The notes: generated from the letters alone by a model not told the origin. A stretch of DNA of 19,589 bases from Verrucomicrobiales bacterium (GCA_021648365.1 JAKISY010000088.1:1-19589), one strand, 5' to 3'; positions 8,824 through 17,941 are shown, counted from the first letter of the stretch. Program-made: numbers and translations.

Positions 8824-8861
8824 ATTTTTGCGCTTATCTAGCCCTATTTTTGCGCTTATCT
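8824..8861. repeat. Perfect 16-bp direct repeat between glmS and glgC
   Basis: The sequence atttttgcgcttatct occurs at 8824-8839 and again at 8846-8861, separated by 6 bases. The 22-bp period is about two helical turns, so a protein bound to both copies would sit on one DNA face. The repeat lies in the 114-bp divergent gap, 19 bases upstream of the glmS start. It is likely a regulatory site for one or both genes; the binding factor is unknown. Confidence 0.65.
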
Positions 8862-8919
8862 CGCATGTGACGAAATATTTCCTTTTAATACGTGCAGTTT
8901 TCCCTAATGCTATCAGCAA

Positions 8920-10218
<1,299 letters not shown>

Positions 10219-10233
10219 TCAGCTGCACACTAG

Positions 10234-11790
10234 TCATTTGAGATCCACCCCTCGGATGACCGTGCCATCCGATTTGATCAGAGTGAATTCCCCGCCACTA
10301 CCATTAGAAAGCTGCTGTAGTTCTCCACGGGCAGTCAGCACCTGCATGCAGATCGTATTGATCTTGGCATTGCCATGACGTTTATTATAAGCCAACAGAT
10401 TATTGATCATCTGTTTTTTAGTCACCCCTCGACCCACGCCAAAGGCTCCATCGGTCATGAAATAGATCACGTCTGGCTGCATGTTCATCGCCATCTTCAG
10501 CGGCCAACGCCAATCGGTGCCGAAGACTAAGGGCGTCTCTTTTATCGTCTGTAAACTATTCCTTATATTGAGAGCATTGGCACGCTTATACTTGCCTTTA
10601 GGCAAACGTTCCGCCCCTTCAGCAAAATGATACAAAGCAGTTTTATTAGCACCCGAATGCCTGCCTTTCTCATCCCAGCCCTCGTACCAAAGATACTTGA
10701 TATTGCGATCCGTCACCGTATTGCCCACCCACTTACCCCGTCGCTCAGCCTTGCCCACTTCCTGCCCAGCATACCACGCCGGCCCCGAAAAGAAGATCAA
10801 CGCAAATTCCACTGAATCCGGAAGTCCCTTCACCGATTTAGACAACTCTTGCCTCATCAGCTTCTCTTTACTACCAATCATCGAAGCTGAAAAATCCACC
10901 ACAAACACCACCCGACGAGCTTTCGTTTTCGAACCGAAAAACGTCACCGTTCCTCCCCCCGCCCCTTTGGAGAAACTCATACTCTGCCCAAAGCCACCCA
11001 TCCCCACTGGAGCAAATGAATCGATCTGAGCATTCATCGCAGGCGCCGTGATCGACGAAATCGAATCCATATTCACCGCCACCCGACTATCCGCGCTTTC
11101 CTGCACCGCGCTCTCTTTCACCTTAGCCCGATTTTTCGACAGCGAGTCTTCATCCAGCGAATGCACCGAAACTGCCTTGATCAATGGCGGAAGGTCTGGT
11201 GCTACAGAAACCACTACCCAATAAAATCCAATGAACATCACCACATGGATCACCACCGCCGTGATCAATGCCCGAATTTTCTCACGCTCGTCCGATTCCT
11301 TCTCCTTAGGTTTCACCGCATCACCTAAAGCCACCATGAAAGTCTTTCCTACAAACTCAGCCGGAGGTATTTCAGGGTCGACTTGCAACTCCTCCTCAAC
11401 AGCAACATCAGGACTACTCAGCAAAGCCTCCAACTCAGGGTCTTTTTTATTGGCGTCTAACGCCAACGCATTAGCATAAGCCACCTTCGCATCATCGATG
11501 CGGTGTTGGTGCATCAGAATCCGAGCGAACACATGATAGGCCCAAGCATCGCTCGAATTAGCTTGAGTGTATTGGTGCAATACCTGATTCAAACCCGACA
11601 AGTCTCCACCAGCAGTCAGCTCCACCGCCCGATGCATCTGATTTTGTGAGGCGGGTGCGTTAGTTGCTTGGATGAAAACCTGAGCCACCAGCTCATGCTC
11701 TCCTCTGGCAAAATAACTCTCAGCCAAAGCCAGCCGATCATCCCAATTATTAGGATCCTGACTAAGGCGAGCTATTAAGTTATCCTCCAT
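10234..11790 (-). CDS. TPR/membrane-scaffold protein with von Willebrand A domain
   Basis: The 518-residue protein has four parts. Residues 1-125 are TPR-like helices (DPNNWDDRLALAESYFARGE and AYHVFARILMHQHRIDDAKVAYANALALD). An acidic linker follows, then one membrane segment at 173-197, then a low-complexity extracytoplasmic stretch with MGGFG at 264-268. A VWA domain starts near 290. It has a MIDAS sequence DFSASM (Asp299, Ser301, Ser303), TD in VFGTDW (425-426) and the distal Asp in MTDG (447), so metal binding is likely intact. VWA domains mediate metal-dependent protein contacts. It is the third gene in a block with the toroid protein and the hydrolase, 7 bases after the hydrolase stop. 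The TPR-TM-MGGFG plan is shared with the toroid protein at 13434-15743. The biological role is unknown. Confidence 0.85.
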   Translation of the reverse strand: MEDNLIARLSQDPNNWDDRLALAESYFARGEHELVAQVFIQATNAPASQNQMHRAVELTAGGDLSGLNQVLHQYTQANSSDAWAYHVFARILMHQHRIDDAKVAYANALALDANKKDPELEALLSSPDVAVEEELQVDPEIPPAEFVGKTFMVALGDAVKPKEKESDEREKIRALITAVVIHVVMFIGFYWVVVSVAPDLPPLIKAVSVHSLDEDSLSKNRAKVKESAVQESADSRVAVNMDSISSITAPAMNAQIDSFAPVGMGGFGQSMSFSKGAGGGTVTFFGSKTKARRVVFVVDFSASMIGSKEKLMRQELSKSVKGLPDSVEFALIFFSGPAWYAGQEVGKAERRGKWVGNTVTDRNIKYLWYEGWDEKGRHSGANKTALYHFAEGAERLPKGKYKRANALNIRNSLQTIKETPLVFGTDWRWPLKMAMNMQPDVIYFMTDGAFGVGRGVTKKQMINNLLAYNKRHGNAKINTICMQVLTARGELQQLSNGSGGEFTLIKSDGTVIRGVDLK

Positions 11791-11797
11791 TATTTAC

Positions 11798-13312
11798 TCA
11801 TTTAACAAAAGCATCAATCCTCTCCAACAAATATGAATGGAAGGGATTATAACGCAATCGAACAAAGTAATTATCGCCAAACTGCAGCGAGCCACGTTCA
11901 CCTTTCACCGTGATACTGCCAAGCGTGATCCACGGATATTCGTCACCTTCATATTGATGCTCTCCATAAATAGGGTCATCCGCAGGCATAGGAACCGCCA
12001 AATGCGACAAAGAAAACACGTTCGCCGGCCAACCTCCCTGCAATACCTTACGCTGCAAGCTATCGTCAGCCCCTCCCTTTCGCTCTAGCGCCACCACTGC
12101 CGCGTGCCCCCCCTGCACACTCTTCTGCTCACCATTACTAATCAAAGTAAGATCAAATTTCAGATCCTTCTTTTTGATCATTTTTTCGACCCAAACACCT
12201 GCCGCATCTTTCAGCATCACCTCTGCTCCCATGTCGTGGTTGGTGCCAAATACCACCAGTTGATTCTTTTTCTGAGCCGGCAACTTATCCAATAACACAT
12301 CGACGATCGATTGCGGTGGCACCGTGGCATCCAGTGCCGACACAAAAGCCAATACCCTAGGAAAATGCTGCAACTTGCCTTTACCTCTCAAAACGCTCAT
12401 CCTCGCCTGGATCGTTCCTATCAGTTCGTAAATCTGCTGACCGGCATTGACCGTGAACGAATTATATTTGTAAGGATCAAACTCCGGCCCAATGTCATTC
12501 CACGCAAGCTTATTCAAGCCACTGACATAACCCAAGCGCCCCTGCCATTTTGCCAAAGCCGCCACCTTAGCCACCTGCAGAGCAGGAGAAAATAAAACCA
12601 AAGCCTCAATCTCAGCAAGCCCCTGTTCTTCGCCAGCTACACCCGCCAAAGCATACTCCACTGCTAAAGCCGCCCCATTCGAATAGCCGCCTAAATATAA
12701 AGGCTGGCAATCCTTAAGCTTAGCTCTCAAATCCCTCACAGCTAAGCGCACCGCCGCCGTCCAATCCTCCCACTTCACCTTCAACAAAGCCGATGGCACC
12801 GTACCATGACCCGGTAAACGCAAAAAAACCACGTGAAATCCGCGCGAATGAAAATGCTCTCCGACACGCTTTAAGCTATAGGGCGAATCCGACAAGCCAT
12901 GCAAAAGCACAATGCCAGCTCTCGCTTTATCTGGGACTAACTCAGAACTTCGGTTCCAATTTTTTGGATACTGACGGGGATCCATCCGGCTCTCCGGATA
13001 ATAACGATTGAGGGGACTTTGATTTTTAGCATCCGCATGCTGATACACCTCCGCCTCCAACTGCTCAAACAATCCATCCTCCAAAGCTCGATAAGCCTGC
13101 AAACCCTCCATCCCTCCATGCTTTTTGGCAGTAAACTCCCCTTCCAACTTTGCTTCGTGCCAGATACTCAGATCAGGACGAGCATTCAATAGATACATGT
13201 ATCCCCCGATCAAAACTATCAAGCTGCCCGGCAAGCCATAGACCAAGGCGAAAAACAAATGCCAGCTCGCCTTTTTGCTCAACCAGCCCGCTCCGGAAAA
13301 AATACGTTTCAT
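11798..13312 (-). CDS. Membrane-anchored alpha/beta hydrolase
   Basis: The 504-residue protein has one membrane anchor at about residues 18-42 and a predicted periplasmic alpha/beta hydrolase fold. The fold includes the oxyanion HGLSDSP (138-144), the nucleophile elbow GYSNG (Ser211), SALDATVP with acid Asp328 and GTNHD with His359, a full catalytic triad. It resembles carboxylesterase/lysophospholipase-type enzymes. About 130 residues after the catalytic His (from about 375) form an extra region ending in FVRLRYNPFHSYLLERIDAFVK that I do not recognise. The ATG at 13310-13312 has AGGA seven bases upstream, one of the few Shine-Dalgarno-like sites here. It lies between the toroid and VWA genes; the substrate is unknown. 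Confidence 0.83.
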   Translation of the reverse strand: MKRIFSGAGWLSKKASWHLFFALVYGLPGSLIVLIGGYMYLLNARPDLSIWHEAKLEGEFTAKKHGGMEGLQAYRALEDGLFEQLEAEVYQHADAKNQSPLNRYYPESRMDPRQYPKNWNRSSELVPDKARAGIVLLHGLSDSPYSLKRVGEHFHSRGFHVVFLRLPGHGTVPSALLKVKWEDWTAAVRLAVRDLRAKLKDCQPLYLGGYSNGAALAVEYALAGVAGEEQGLAEIEALVLFSPALQVAKVAALAKWQGRLGYVSGLNKLAWNDIGPEFDPYKYNSFTVNAGQQIYELIGTIQARMSVLRGKGKLQHFPRVLAFVSALDATVPPQSIVDVLLDKLPAQKKNQLVVFGTNHDMGAEVMLKDAAGVWVEKMIKKKDLKFDLTLISNGEQKSVQGGHAAVVALERKGGADDSLQRKVLQGGWPANVFSLSHLAVPMPADDPIYGEHQYEGDEYPWITLGSITVKGERGSLQFGDNYFVRLRYNPFHSYLLERIDAFVK

Positions 13313-13433
13313 TTTTTCCTATTTTCACACACTTGCATCATCGTCCGCACAGAAAAACCCATCTACACTCTAGAACAAACTCGCTACACCGCCTCACCCC
13401 TCAGGCCAAGGCAACGCACCTTCCGAGCAGATC

Positions 13434-15743
13434 TCATTTCATCCCTACCTTCAGCCCCTCTACTTTATCCGTGGTAGGCAAGTATCGATAATACACCTCA
13501 AGGGTCAAAGTCGCCCAACAAGTCGCTAAAATTTGTGAGTCGGCACCGCCATGATGCTCTGAAGTATTAGGCTTCGACCATGAGCCGTCTTTATTCTGTG
13601 CCGCTAGCAATTTTTTCTGAAACATGCCATTATATTTTTTCCAAGCATCTCCTCCGTGAAGGAAAAATACCTGAGTAGCGTAATAAGGCGTGTAAAAATC
13701 GCTCCCCACATTTAAGTTAGCAAAAGCAGATCGATTGTAAGCCATCGCCTTTTTACCTTCATTGGAATCCTCTTGATGCCACATCTGCAAAGCCAGCATA
13801 CCCACCGCTGTCATAGATTTTTTTCCTTTAGGGTCCTTGGTATTGTATTTAAAAGCTCCCTGAGAATCTTGTGTAGCCTTGATATACTTAATCCCTTTAT
13901 CCAAAGCTTTGTCCACCCCTGGAAAATCTCTTCCCGTATTGTGTAGCGCTTTCAAAGCTTGAAACTGCCAGCCCCCCACAGAAAGGTCACTGGTTGCACT
14001 TTTTTGATATTTATAATTCCATCCGCCACGCGCATCCTGTCCATCGACAATCACCTTCGCCGCTTTGCGCAGCACCGATTCCAAGCGGGGGATTTCACGT
14101 CCACTTTCTTTGGTCATGGTGTAAAGCTCTGCCAAGCCGTAAGTCGCCATCCCATGGGTATAAGCCGAACCTTTAGGAATATTCTTATTCCACAACTTGC
14201 CTTTGTTCTTCAATCCACGATCCATCAGATACAAAGCCGCGTTCACCACCGACTCGCCATACTTGGGTGATTCCGGGGTTTCACAGTGACCAAGGTAGGC
14301 AAGCAAAGCCACTCCTGTCATCGCGCATTTGAAATCTTTACCCCATGAACCATCTTTATTCTGATTCAGTGTCAACCACCCCAGAGCATTGCGAACCACA
14401 CGCTCCGCGCTAGGATCACCACCACTCTCACGCAAGCGCTTCATCCGCTGCGACATACTGCAACGAGATCTCATCGCTTTGGGAATAGCACCCATGTTCG
14501 ATACATCACCAAAGCCACCCATCGACATGCCAAATCCCGTCCCAGAATCTGCGCTCATGCTTACTAGAGCTAGGTCATTCACCGCTTGAGTCACCTCTGG
14601 AATCGCCACCGAAGAAAACGCCGCAGCACTGATGACAGGCATCGCCGCCGTCACCGGCGAACTTTTAGTCTTCTGCATTTTCTGCACTTTCTCACTAGAG
14701 ATATCATCCGAATCACTGGTGGACATCGCCTGCACTGAAAATTGCGGTGGAGCATTGTGCGGCACTGCGATCACATACAAACCCAATAACAAAGCAATCG
14801 CCACGTGCACCAACACCGCAGTCGTCAACGCGGAAAGCTTTTCCTTGGTATCCGAACCTTTCTGATGCACCGCAATCGCCTCGCCCTCTGCCACCACAAA
14901 AGCTCTCTCGCCCACAGAACCCGTACCCACAGCTTCTGCCACCGCCGCTGCGCCAGCGACACCTGCTACAGCCGCACCTGTTGCAACCACTGCGACCACC
15001 GCTCCAGAGTGAGCCTTTTCATCATCCTCCGGAGCTCCTATCGGACGTAATGCTCGCGGTTTAACGGGTGCAGATCCCGCGGCAGGATCTGTTTCGGGGG
15101 AGCCTGGAGGGCGCAAAGAACGCGGCACCACCGGGGTCGATTCATCCATTTGCGTTGGATCAATCGGCTGCGAAGGTTTTTCTTCCTCGACCGCGACTGC
15201 AGCTACGACCGGCTCCGAATCATCCACTGCAGCAACCGCCACCGCGATAGGCTCCTCTTCCGCGACCACAACCGCTTCGACCGGTTCTGGTTCAGCCTCC
15301 GCAACCGCTTCGACCGGTTCTGGTTCAACTTCAGCTACAGGCTCCGCCTCCTTTTCAACAGCTTCACTTGGCGGCTCTTCGCCTTCAGCAAGTTTCGGAT
15401 CCACCACCGACGCCACCTTCATGTGCGCCTCAGCTTTATCAATATCACCCGCGTCCAAATGCAACCGAGCCTTAGCTAAATGAGCCGAGCCGCTCGCAGC
15501 GTTCGCCGCCAGAACTTTGTCCAAAATTTCATGCGCCCCTGCAGCATCGTTTTTCCCTAATACTTCCGCAGCAAAAAGCTTCTCAGCTTCATCATCAGGC
15601 AAAGATGGTGCCTCTTTGACCAAATTGGCCGCCTGCGTCGGATCCCCCTGTTCCACCCAATGATCAATCAAAAAGCGCCGAGTCTTCCAGTTGTCCGGAG
15701 AAGCTTTCAACGCCTCTTCCAATAATGATATTTCTGCTGCCAT
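13434..15743 (-). CDS. TPR/membrane-scaffold protein with squalene-cyclase-like toroid domain
   Basis: The 769-residue protein starts with TPR-like helices (residues 1-120, SPDNWKTRRFLIDHWVEQGD). A Pro/Glu/Val/Ala-rich linker (120-240) and an Ala/Val-rich stretch follow, then a membrane segment at about 303-327 and MGGFG at 408-412. The C-terminal 320 residues are alpha/alpha-toroid repeats of the prenyltransferase/squalene-oxidase type: ALGWLTLNQNKDGSWG, VIVDGQDARGGWNY, KATQDSQGAF and LLAAQNKDGSW. I see no obvious DxDD cyclase catalytic motif, so this is probably a binding or structural toroid rather than a cyclase. The linker contains an 11-codon duplication. The ATG is unaccompanied by a Shine-Dalgarno sequence. 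It is the first gene of the block with the hydrolase and VWA genes. Confidence 0.83.
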   Translation of the reverse strand: MAAEISLLEEALKASPDNWKTRRFLIDHWVEQGDPTQAANLVKEAPSLPDDEAEKLFAAEVLGKNDAAGAHEILDKVLAANAASGSAHLAKARLHLDAGDIDKAEAHMKVASVVDPKLAEGEEPPSEAVEKEAEPVAEVEPEPVEAVAEAEPEPVEAVVVAEEEPIAVAVAAVDDSEPVVAAVAVEEEKPSQPIDPTQMDESTPVVPRSLRPPGSPETDPAAGSAPVKPRALRPIGAPEDDEKAHSGAVVAVVATGAAVAGVAGAAAVAEAVGTGSVGERAFVVAEGEAIAVHQKGSDTKEKLSALTTAVLVHVAIALLLGLYVIAVPHNAPPQFSVQAMSTSDSDDISSEKVQKMQKTKSSPVTAAMPVISAAAFSSVAIPEVTQAVNDLALVSMSADSGTGFGMSMGGFGDVSNMGAIPKAMRSRCSMSQRMKRLRESGGDPSAERVVRNALGWLTLNQNKDGSWGKDFKCAMTGVALLAYLGHCETPESPKYGESVVNAALYLMDRGLKNKGKLWNKNIPKGSAYTHGMATYGLAELYTMTKESGREIPRLESVLRKAAKVIVDGQDARGGWNYKYQKSATSDLSVGGWQFQALKALHNTGRDFPGVDKALDKGIKYIKATQDSQGAFKYNTKDPKGKKSMTAVGMLALQMWHQEDSNEGKKAMAYNRSAFANLNVGSDFYTPYYATQVFFLHGGDAWKKYNGMFQKKLLAAQNKDGSWSKPNTSEHHGGADSQILATCWATLTLEVYYRYLPTTDKVEGLKVGMK
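15270..15327 (-). repeat. In-frame 33-bp tandem duplication in the toroid gene linker
   Basis: A 25-bp identical block lies at 15270-15294 and again at 15303-15327, with a period of 33 bases (11 codons). It encodes the repeated PEPVEAV segment in the acidic linker. The near identity at the DNA level points to a recent slippage or duplication event. Confidence 0.85.
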
Positions 15744-15908
15744 GGGTCTTGAGTTGCTAAAAATAGTAGAAATCCAACGCCTTACACTCTAATCGCGAAG
15801 TTTTATTCTCACACACCTTGTTTATCTCTAAAAAAAACACTTTTGTCCATCTCCTTTTACCTTAATACCGTGTTTTCGGTACCGTGTCCCGAAGGCCCGA
15901 TTTACCCA

Positions 15909-15941
15909 CAAAAAAGGGCGACTCTCATCGAGCCGCCCCTT
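15909..15941 (-). terminator. Rho-independent terminator after the outer-membrane pseudogene
   Basis: On the minus strand GGGCGGCTC (15930-15938) pairs with GAGTCGCCC (15916-15924), with one G-T wobble and a 5-nt loop. A run of six T follows. The bases around it resemble the terminator of the intact paralogue at 17942-17973, so it was probably duplicated with the gene. Confidence 0.8.
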
Positions 15942-15957
15942 CATCAGCATCACCGAT

Positions 15958-16265
15958 TCACCAGTTTTTCTGCCAACCGAGCATCATCATCCACTGATTC
16001 CAAAATTCAAATTCACCCGGTGATCCTGCCGACTCAGCACTTGAACCAAGGAGCTCAATTTGAAATCGCCAAAACCATCCGAGCGCGTATCAAAACGCAA
16101 ACCATCTCGTCGCAAGTGCCGCATCGATTTCAGCATATACGGAGCCATCAACATCAGCGTCACCTTATCATCAGGTGCCCACATCCCACCCAGCATGTGC
16201 ATGCTGGTAAATCTATGCACCTCATCATCAGGATGTGGAATGGATCTAGTGACAGCTCCCTTCAT
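15958..16265 (-). pseudogene. Decayed paralogue of the outer-membrane transporter gene
   Basis: The frame from 16265 reads MHMLGGMWAPDDKVTLMLMAPYM, later HLRRDG, GFGDFKLSSL and HRVNLNFGISG, then TGA. This matches residues about 121-187 of the intact gene at 18003-19103 almost one to one. In another frame, overlapping that stop, the DNA reads NQWMMMLGWQKNW and stops at 15958, matching residues 354-366 of the paralogue. About 166 residues between are missing and the junction is frameshifted. The 5' part, including the signal peptide, is also lost; homology fades above about 16240 and a 12-nt gap is present in the Met/His stretch. It follows the CusF-like gene by about 9 bases. Confidence 0.9.
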
Positions 16266-16274
16266 GCAGCTCTA

Positions 16275-16625
16275 TCAGCCGCCCTTCTTCCCTGTCTTCT
16301 GGACTTTTTCAATCCAACTCCGCAAGTCCTGCACACGATACTCAAAACGAATCTCGTCCCCAGGCTCTAGCCCCAGCAGCTCAGAGGCATCCTTCACCGT
16401 AAAGGGCATAATCATAGCCCCCATATAACCGGGAATCTCCTCATGATCGATCACTACCAGCCTTTCTTTACGCTTAACCTCTTTTACGATACCTCGAACT
16501 TTGAACGAACGTGTCGAAGCTTTTTCCATCGTTTGATCAATCTTTTTTTCCTGACCGCAACTACATAAACCCGCAAGGCATATACTCAAAAAACAAATTC
16601 TAAGCAGTAAATATTTAATTTTCAT
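16275..16625 (-). CDS. CusF-like copper-binding lipoprotein
   Basis: From ATG 16625 this is 116 residues with a signal peptide and lipobox LCSC (Cys23). A longer ATG start at 16646 adds seven residues before the signal peptide and is less likely. Residues 43-100 match the CusF-type copper domain: GIVKEVKRKERLVVIDHEEIPGYM, then AMIMPFTV, LLGLEPGD and IRFEYRV. Likely Cu(I) ligands are His61, Met68, Met71 and Met73. The CusF Trp is not present, and the IPGYM/AMIMPF form resembles the copper domain often found next to SCO1/SenC proteins. It should carry periplasmic Cu(I)/Ag(I) to an efflux or assembly partner. The cytochrome c gene is upstream and the outer-membrane pseudogene downstream, consistent with a copper locus. 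Confidence 0.82.
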   Translation of the reverse strand: MKIKYLLLRICFLSICLAGLCSCGQEKKIDQTMEKASTRSFKVRGIVKEVKRKERLVVIDHEEIPGYMGAMIMPFTVKDASELLGLEPGDEIRFEYRVQDLRSWIEKVQKTGKKGG

Positions 16626-16710
16626 TCTTTTATGTGTTTTCCACAAAACTAGCTGTAGCTTTATATCTCAGTATATCCAAAGCCACCAACTTGATATTAC
16701 TTTCAAAACC

Positions 16711-16732
16711 CAAGCTGGACTTAACCAGCTTA
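16711..16732 (-). terminator. Hairpin downstream of the cytochrome c gene, possible terminator
   Basis: AAGCTGG (minus, 16725-16731) pairs with CCAGCTT (16712-16718) across 6 bases. GGGTTTTG follows, a short and imperfect T tract. It sits about 27 bases after the cytochrome stop and may be a weak terminator or an mRNA-processing structure before the CusF-like gene. Confidence 0.45.
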
Positions 16733-16758
16733 GGTTCGATTTAACAAAACCCACTTTA

Positions 16759-17217
16759 CTATTCTGCTGCGATTTTTTCAATTTCAGCCCGTGCCAAAGG
16801 TTCTTTCGATTTAGAATACAATTCTCTCCATTTGATCGTATCTTTCTCCTTAATAACTTCTGATTTACCTCCATAGGTATTCCTCACATAAGTCATCACC
16901 GCAGCTAATTCTTCATCATTCAAACTAGCTTCCAAAGGCATCATAATGCCTACATACTTGGTATCCTCTTTTTTGATCCCTTTAAGCACCGCTACTGCCA
17001 TCGCTTGAGGGTTCCCTTTTACGATTTTAGAATTCACCAAAGAAGGAGCCATCACCATCCCAGGAACAGGCTTCATCCCCTTCCCATCTGCCCCATGGCA
17101 AGCTACGCACAACTGGAATTTTTGCTGCCCCAAAGCCATTACATCTTCTTTTTCATCTGCTACAAGTTGTGCTGTCAATACTGATACAACACCCAATATT
17201 AGAGTTAATTTTTTCAT
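16759..17217 (-). CDS. Periplasmic c-type cytochrome
   Basis: From ATG 17217 this is a 152-residue protein with a Sec signal peptide (cut near residue 20) and one heme site, CVACH at 37-41. The axial Met is Met92 or Met93 in GIMMPLE, and DEELAAVMTYVRNTYGG (101-117) is the usual class I C-terminal helix. It resembles small cytochromes c of oxidase and copper-linked loci. A longer in-frame start at 17319 would place 34 low-quality residues before the signal peptide, so I prefer 17217. No Shine-Dalgarno sequence is seen; three copies of actttt lie just upstream. The following residues 118-152 form a charged tail (KWRELYSKSKEPLARAEIEK). Confidence 0.87.
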   Translation of the reverse strand: MKKLTLILGVVSVLTAQLVADEKEDVMALGQQKFQLCVACHGADGKGMKPVPGMVMAPSLVNSKIVKGNPQAMAVAVLKGIKKEDTKYVGIMMPLEASLNDEELAAVMTYVRNTYGGKSEVIKEKDTIKWRELYSKSKEPLARAEIEKIAAE

Positions 17218-17230
17218 TTTATTAATTTTT

Positions 17231-17248
17231 ACTTTTACTTTTACTTTT
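17231..17248. repeat. Three-copy hexamer just upstream of the cytochrome c start
   Basis: The hexamer actttt occurs three times in a row at 17231-17248, 14 bases upstream of the start codon (17217) on the minus strand. Its position could affect translation initiation if copy number varies. With only three copies this is weak evidence. Confidence 0.5.
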
Positions 17249-17324
17249 CTATAAGCGCCCTCCCCACGATATCCTCTAACAGGAGACTGGGAATATACGG
17301 TAAACCCTTGCAGGCTCATCCGCG

Positions 17325-17423
17325 ATGGTCTGGACTGACCATTACCTTATTTAAAACCTGTTAATAAAAGCAGGTTTTGACTTACTCACGAATGAAGTAA
17401 GGCTCATTAACGGAGAAAACCGT
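17325..17423 (-). promoter_or_regulatory. Four consecutive hairpins between the PCxxC and cytochrome c genes
   Basis: Read on the minus strand, four inverted repeats follow one another. ACGG/CCGT is at 17410-17423, CTTACT/AGTAAG at 17381-17401, AAAACCTG/CAGGTTTT at 17353-17378 and ATGGTC/GACCAT at 17325-17342. The third (8-bp stem) is the strongest. They could be an upstream gene's terminator, operators or a structured leader of the cytochrome mRNA; the sequence does not decide. Confidence 0.5.
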
Positions 17424-17441
17424 CAACTATATTTATACCAA

Positions 17442-17849
17442 TCAAGCTTTTGGAGGTGGCAAACTCAACTCAGCAACAAATTCCTTCAAGCTCCAAAGCT
17501 CTGTCTCAGTGAATGTTATATTTTGCGGCAAACACAGCTCAACATCATCCCATTTCAACTCTGCACAAAGGCTCAACTTACTTAACTTCAGCCGGTTCAT
17601 CTTCTTCGGATCCGGCTCACCCCCTTTTTGATTCAACAACTCTTGAGCTGTTTCGCATAAATAACAAGGCTCCGCCTCAAACACCACCTGCGCAAGGTAA
17701 CGAATCCCCCCGGATTTTTGACTCATATCCACCCACGCCACTCCTTGAAAAATGATACCCACTACCCCACTGATCACCAGCATCAAATACAAAGACAGTA
17801 GCACAGCTCCCGCTCTCTGAAATTTTCTGGTATAAAATTTAAATGCCAT
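17442..17849 (-). CDS. Small membrane protein with PCxxC motif
   Basis: The 135-residue protein has one membrane segment at residues about 13-38 (AVLLSLYLMLVISGVVGIIF) followed by a soluble part. Its soluble part carries QVVFEAEPCYLC, a PCxxC pair, and further Cys residues in LSLCAEL and ELCLP. It ends in LSLPPPKA. No family is recognised. The cysteines and the place between an outer-membrane transporter and a cytochrome c suggest a metal or redox role; this is inference. The partial protein at the right edge shows the same VVF-x4-PCxxC pattern and a Pro-rich end, and may be a paralogue. Confidence 0.7.
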   Translation of the reverse strand: MAFKFYTRKFQRAGAVLLSLYLMLVISGVVGIIFQGVAWVDMSQKSGGIRYLAQVVFEAEPCYLCETAQELLNQKGGEPDPKKMNRLKLSKLSLCAELKWDDVELCLPQNITFTETELWSLKEFVAELSLPPPKA

Positions 17850-17941
17850 TTAAACCGCCAATACTATAAAGCTCGCATTGCTTTACGTGAAGTCAAATCA
17901 CCTAAACGCCTATCAGTTACAGCCTCTGTTATTCTGAGCAA

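Noticed and set aside
8806..8919. N-terminal extension of glmS to 8919, and a possible glmS ribozyme
   Set aside because: GlmS needs Cys as its second residue, which fixes the start at 8805. The 114-base gap is AT-rich with a direct repeat and shows none of the ribozyme's paired core that I could recognise.
10219..10233. Shared terminator between glgC and the VWA gene
   Set aside because: The gap is only 15 bases and shows no inverted repeat.
13150..13491. 113-residue plus-strand frame over the gap between the hydrolase and toroid genes
   Set aside because: It overlaps both real genes antisense, and its composition (Ser/His/Arg/Pro) is that of a shadow frame.
15843..16370. 175-residue plus-strand reading frame
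   Set aside because: It is antisense to the outer-membrane pseudogene and the CusF-like gene, and is rich in His/Gln/Ile typical of a shadow frame.
17218..17319. Longer start for the cytochrome c gene at 17319
   Set aside because: It would place 34 residues including KVKVKVKINK before a good signal peptide; these come from the actttt repeats and hairpins of the leader.
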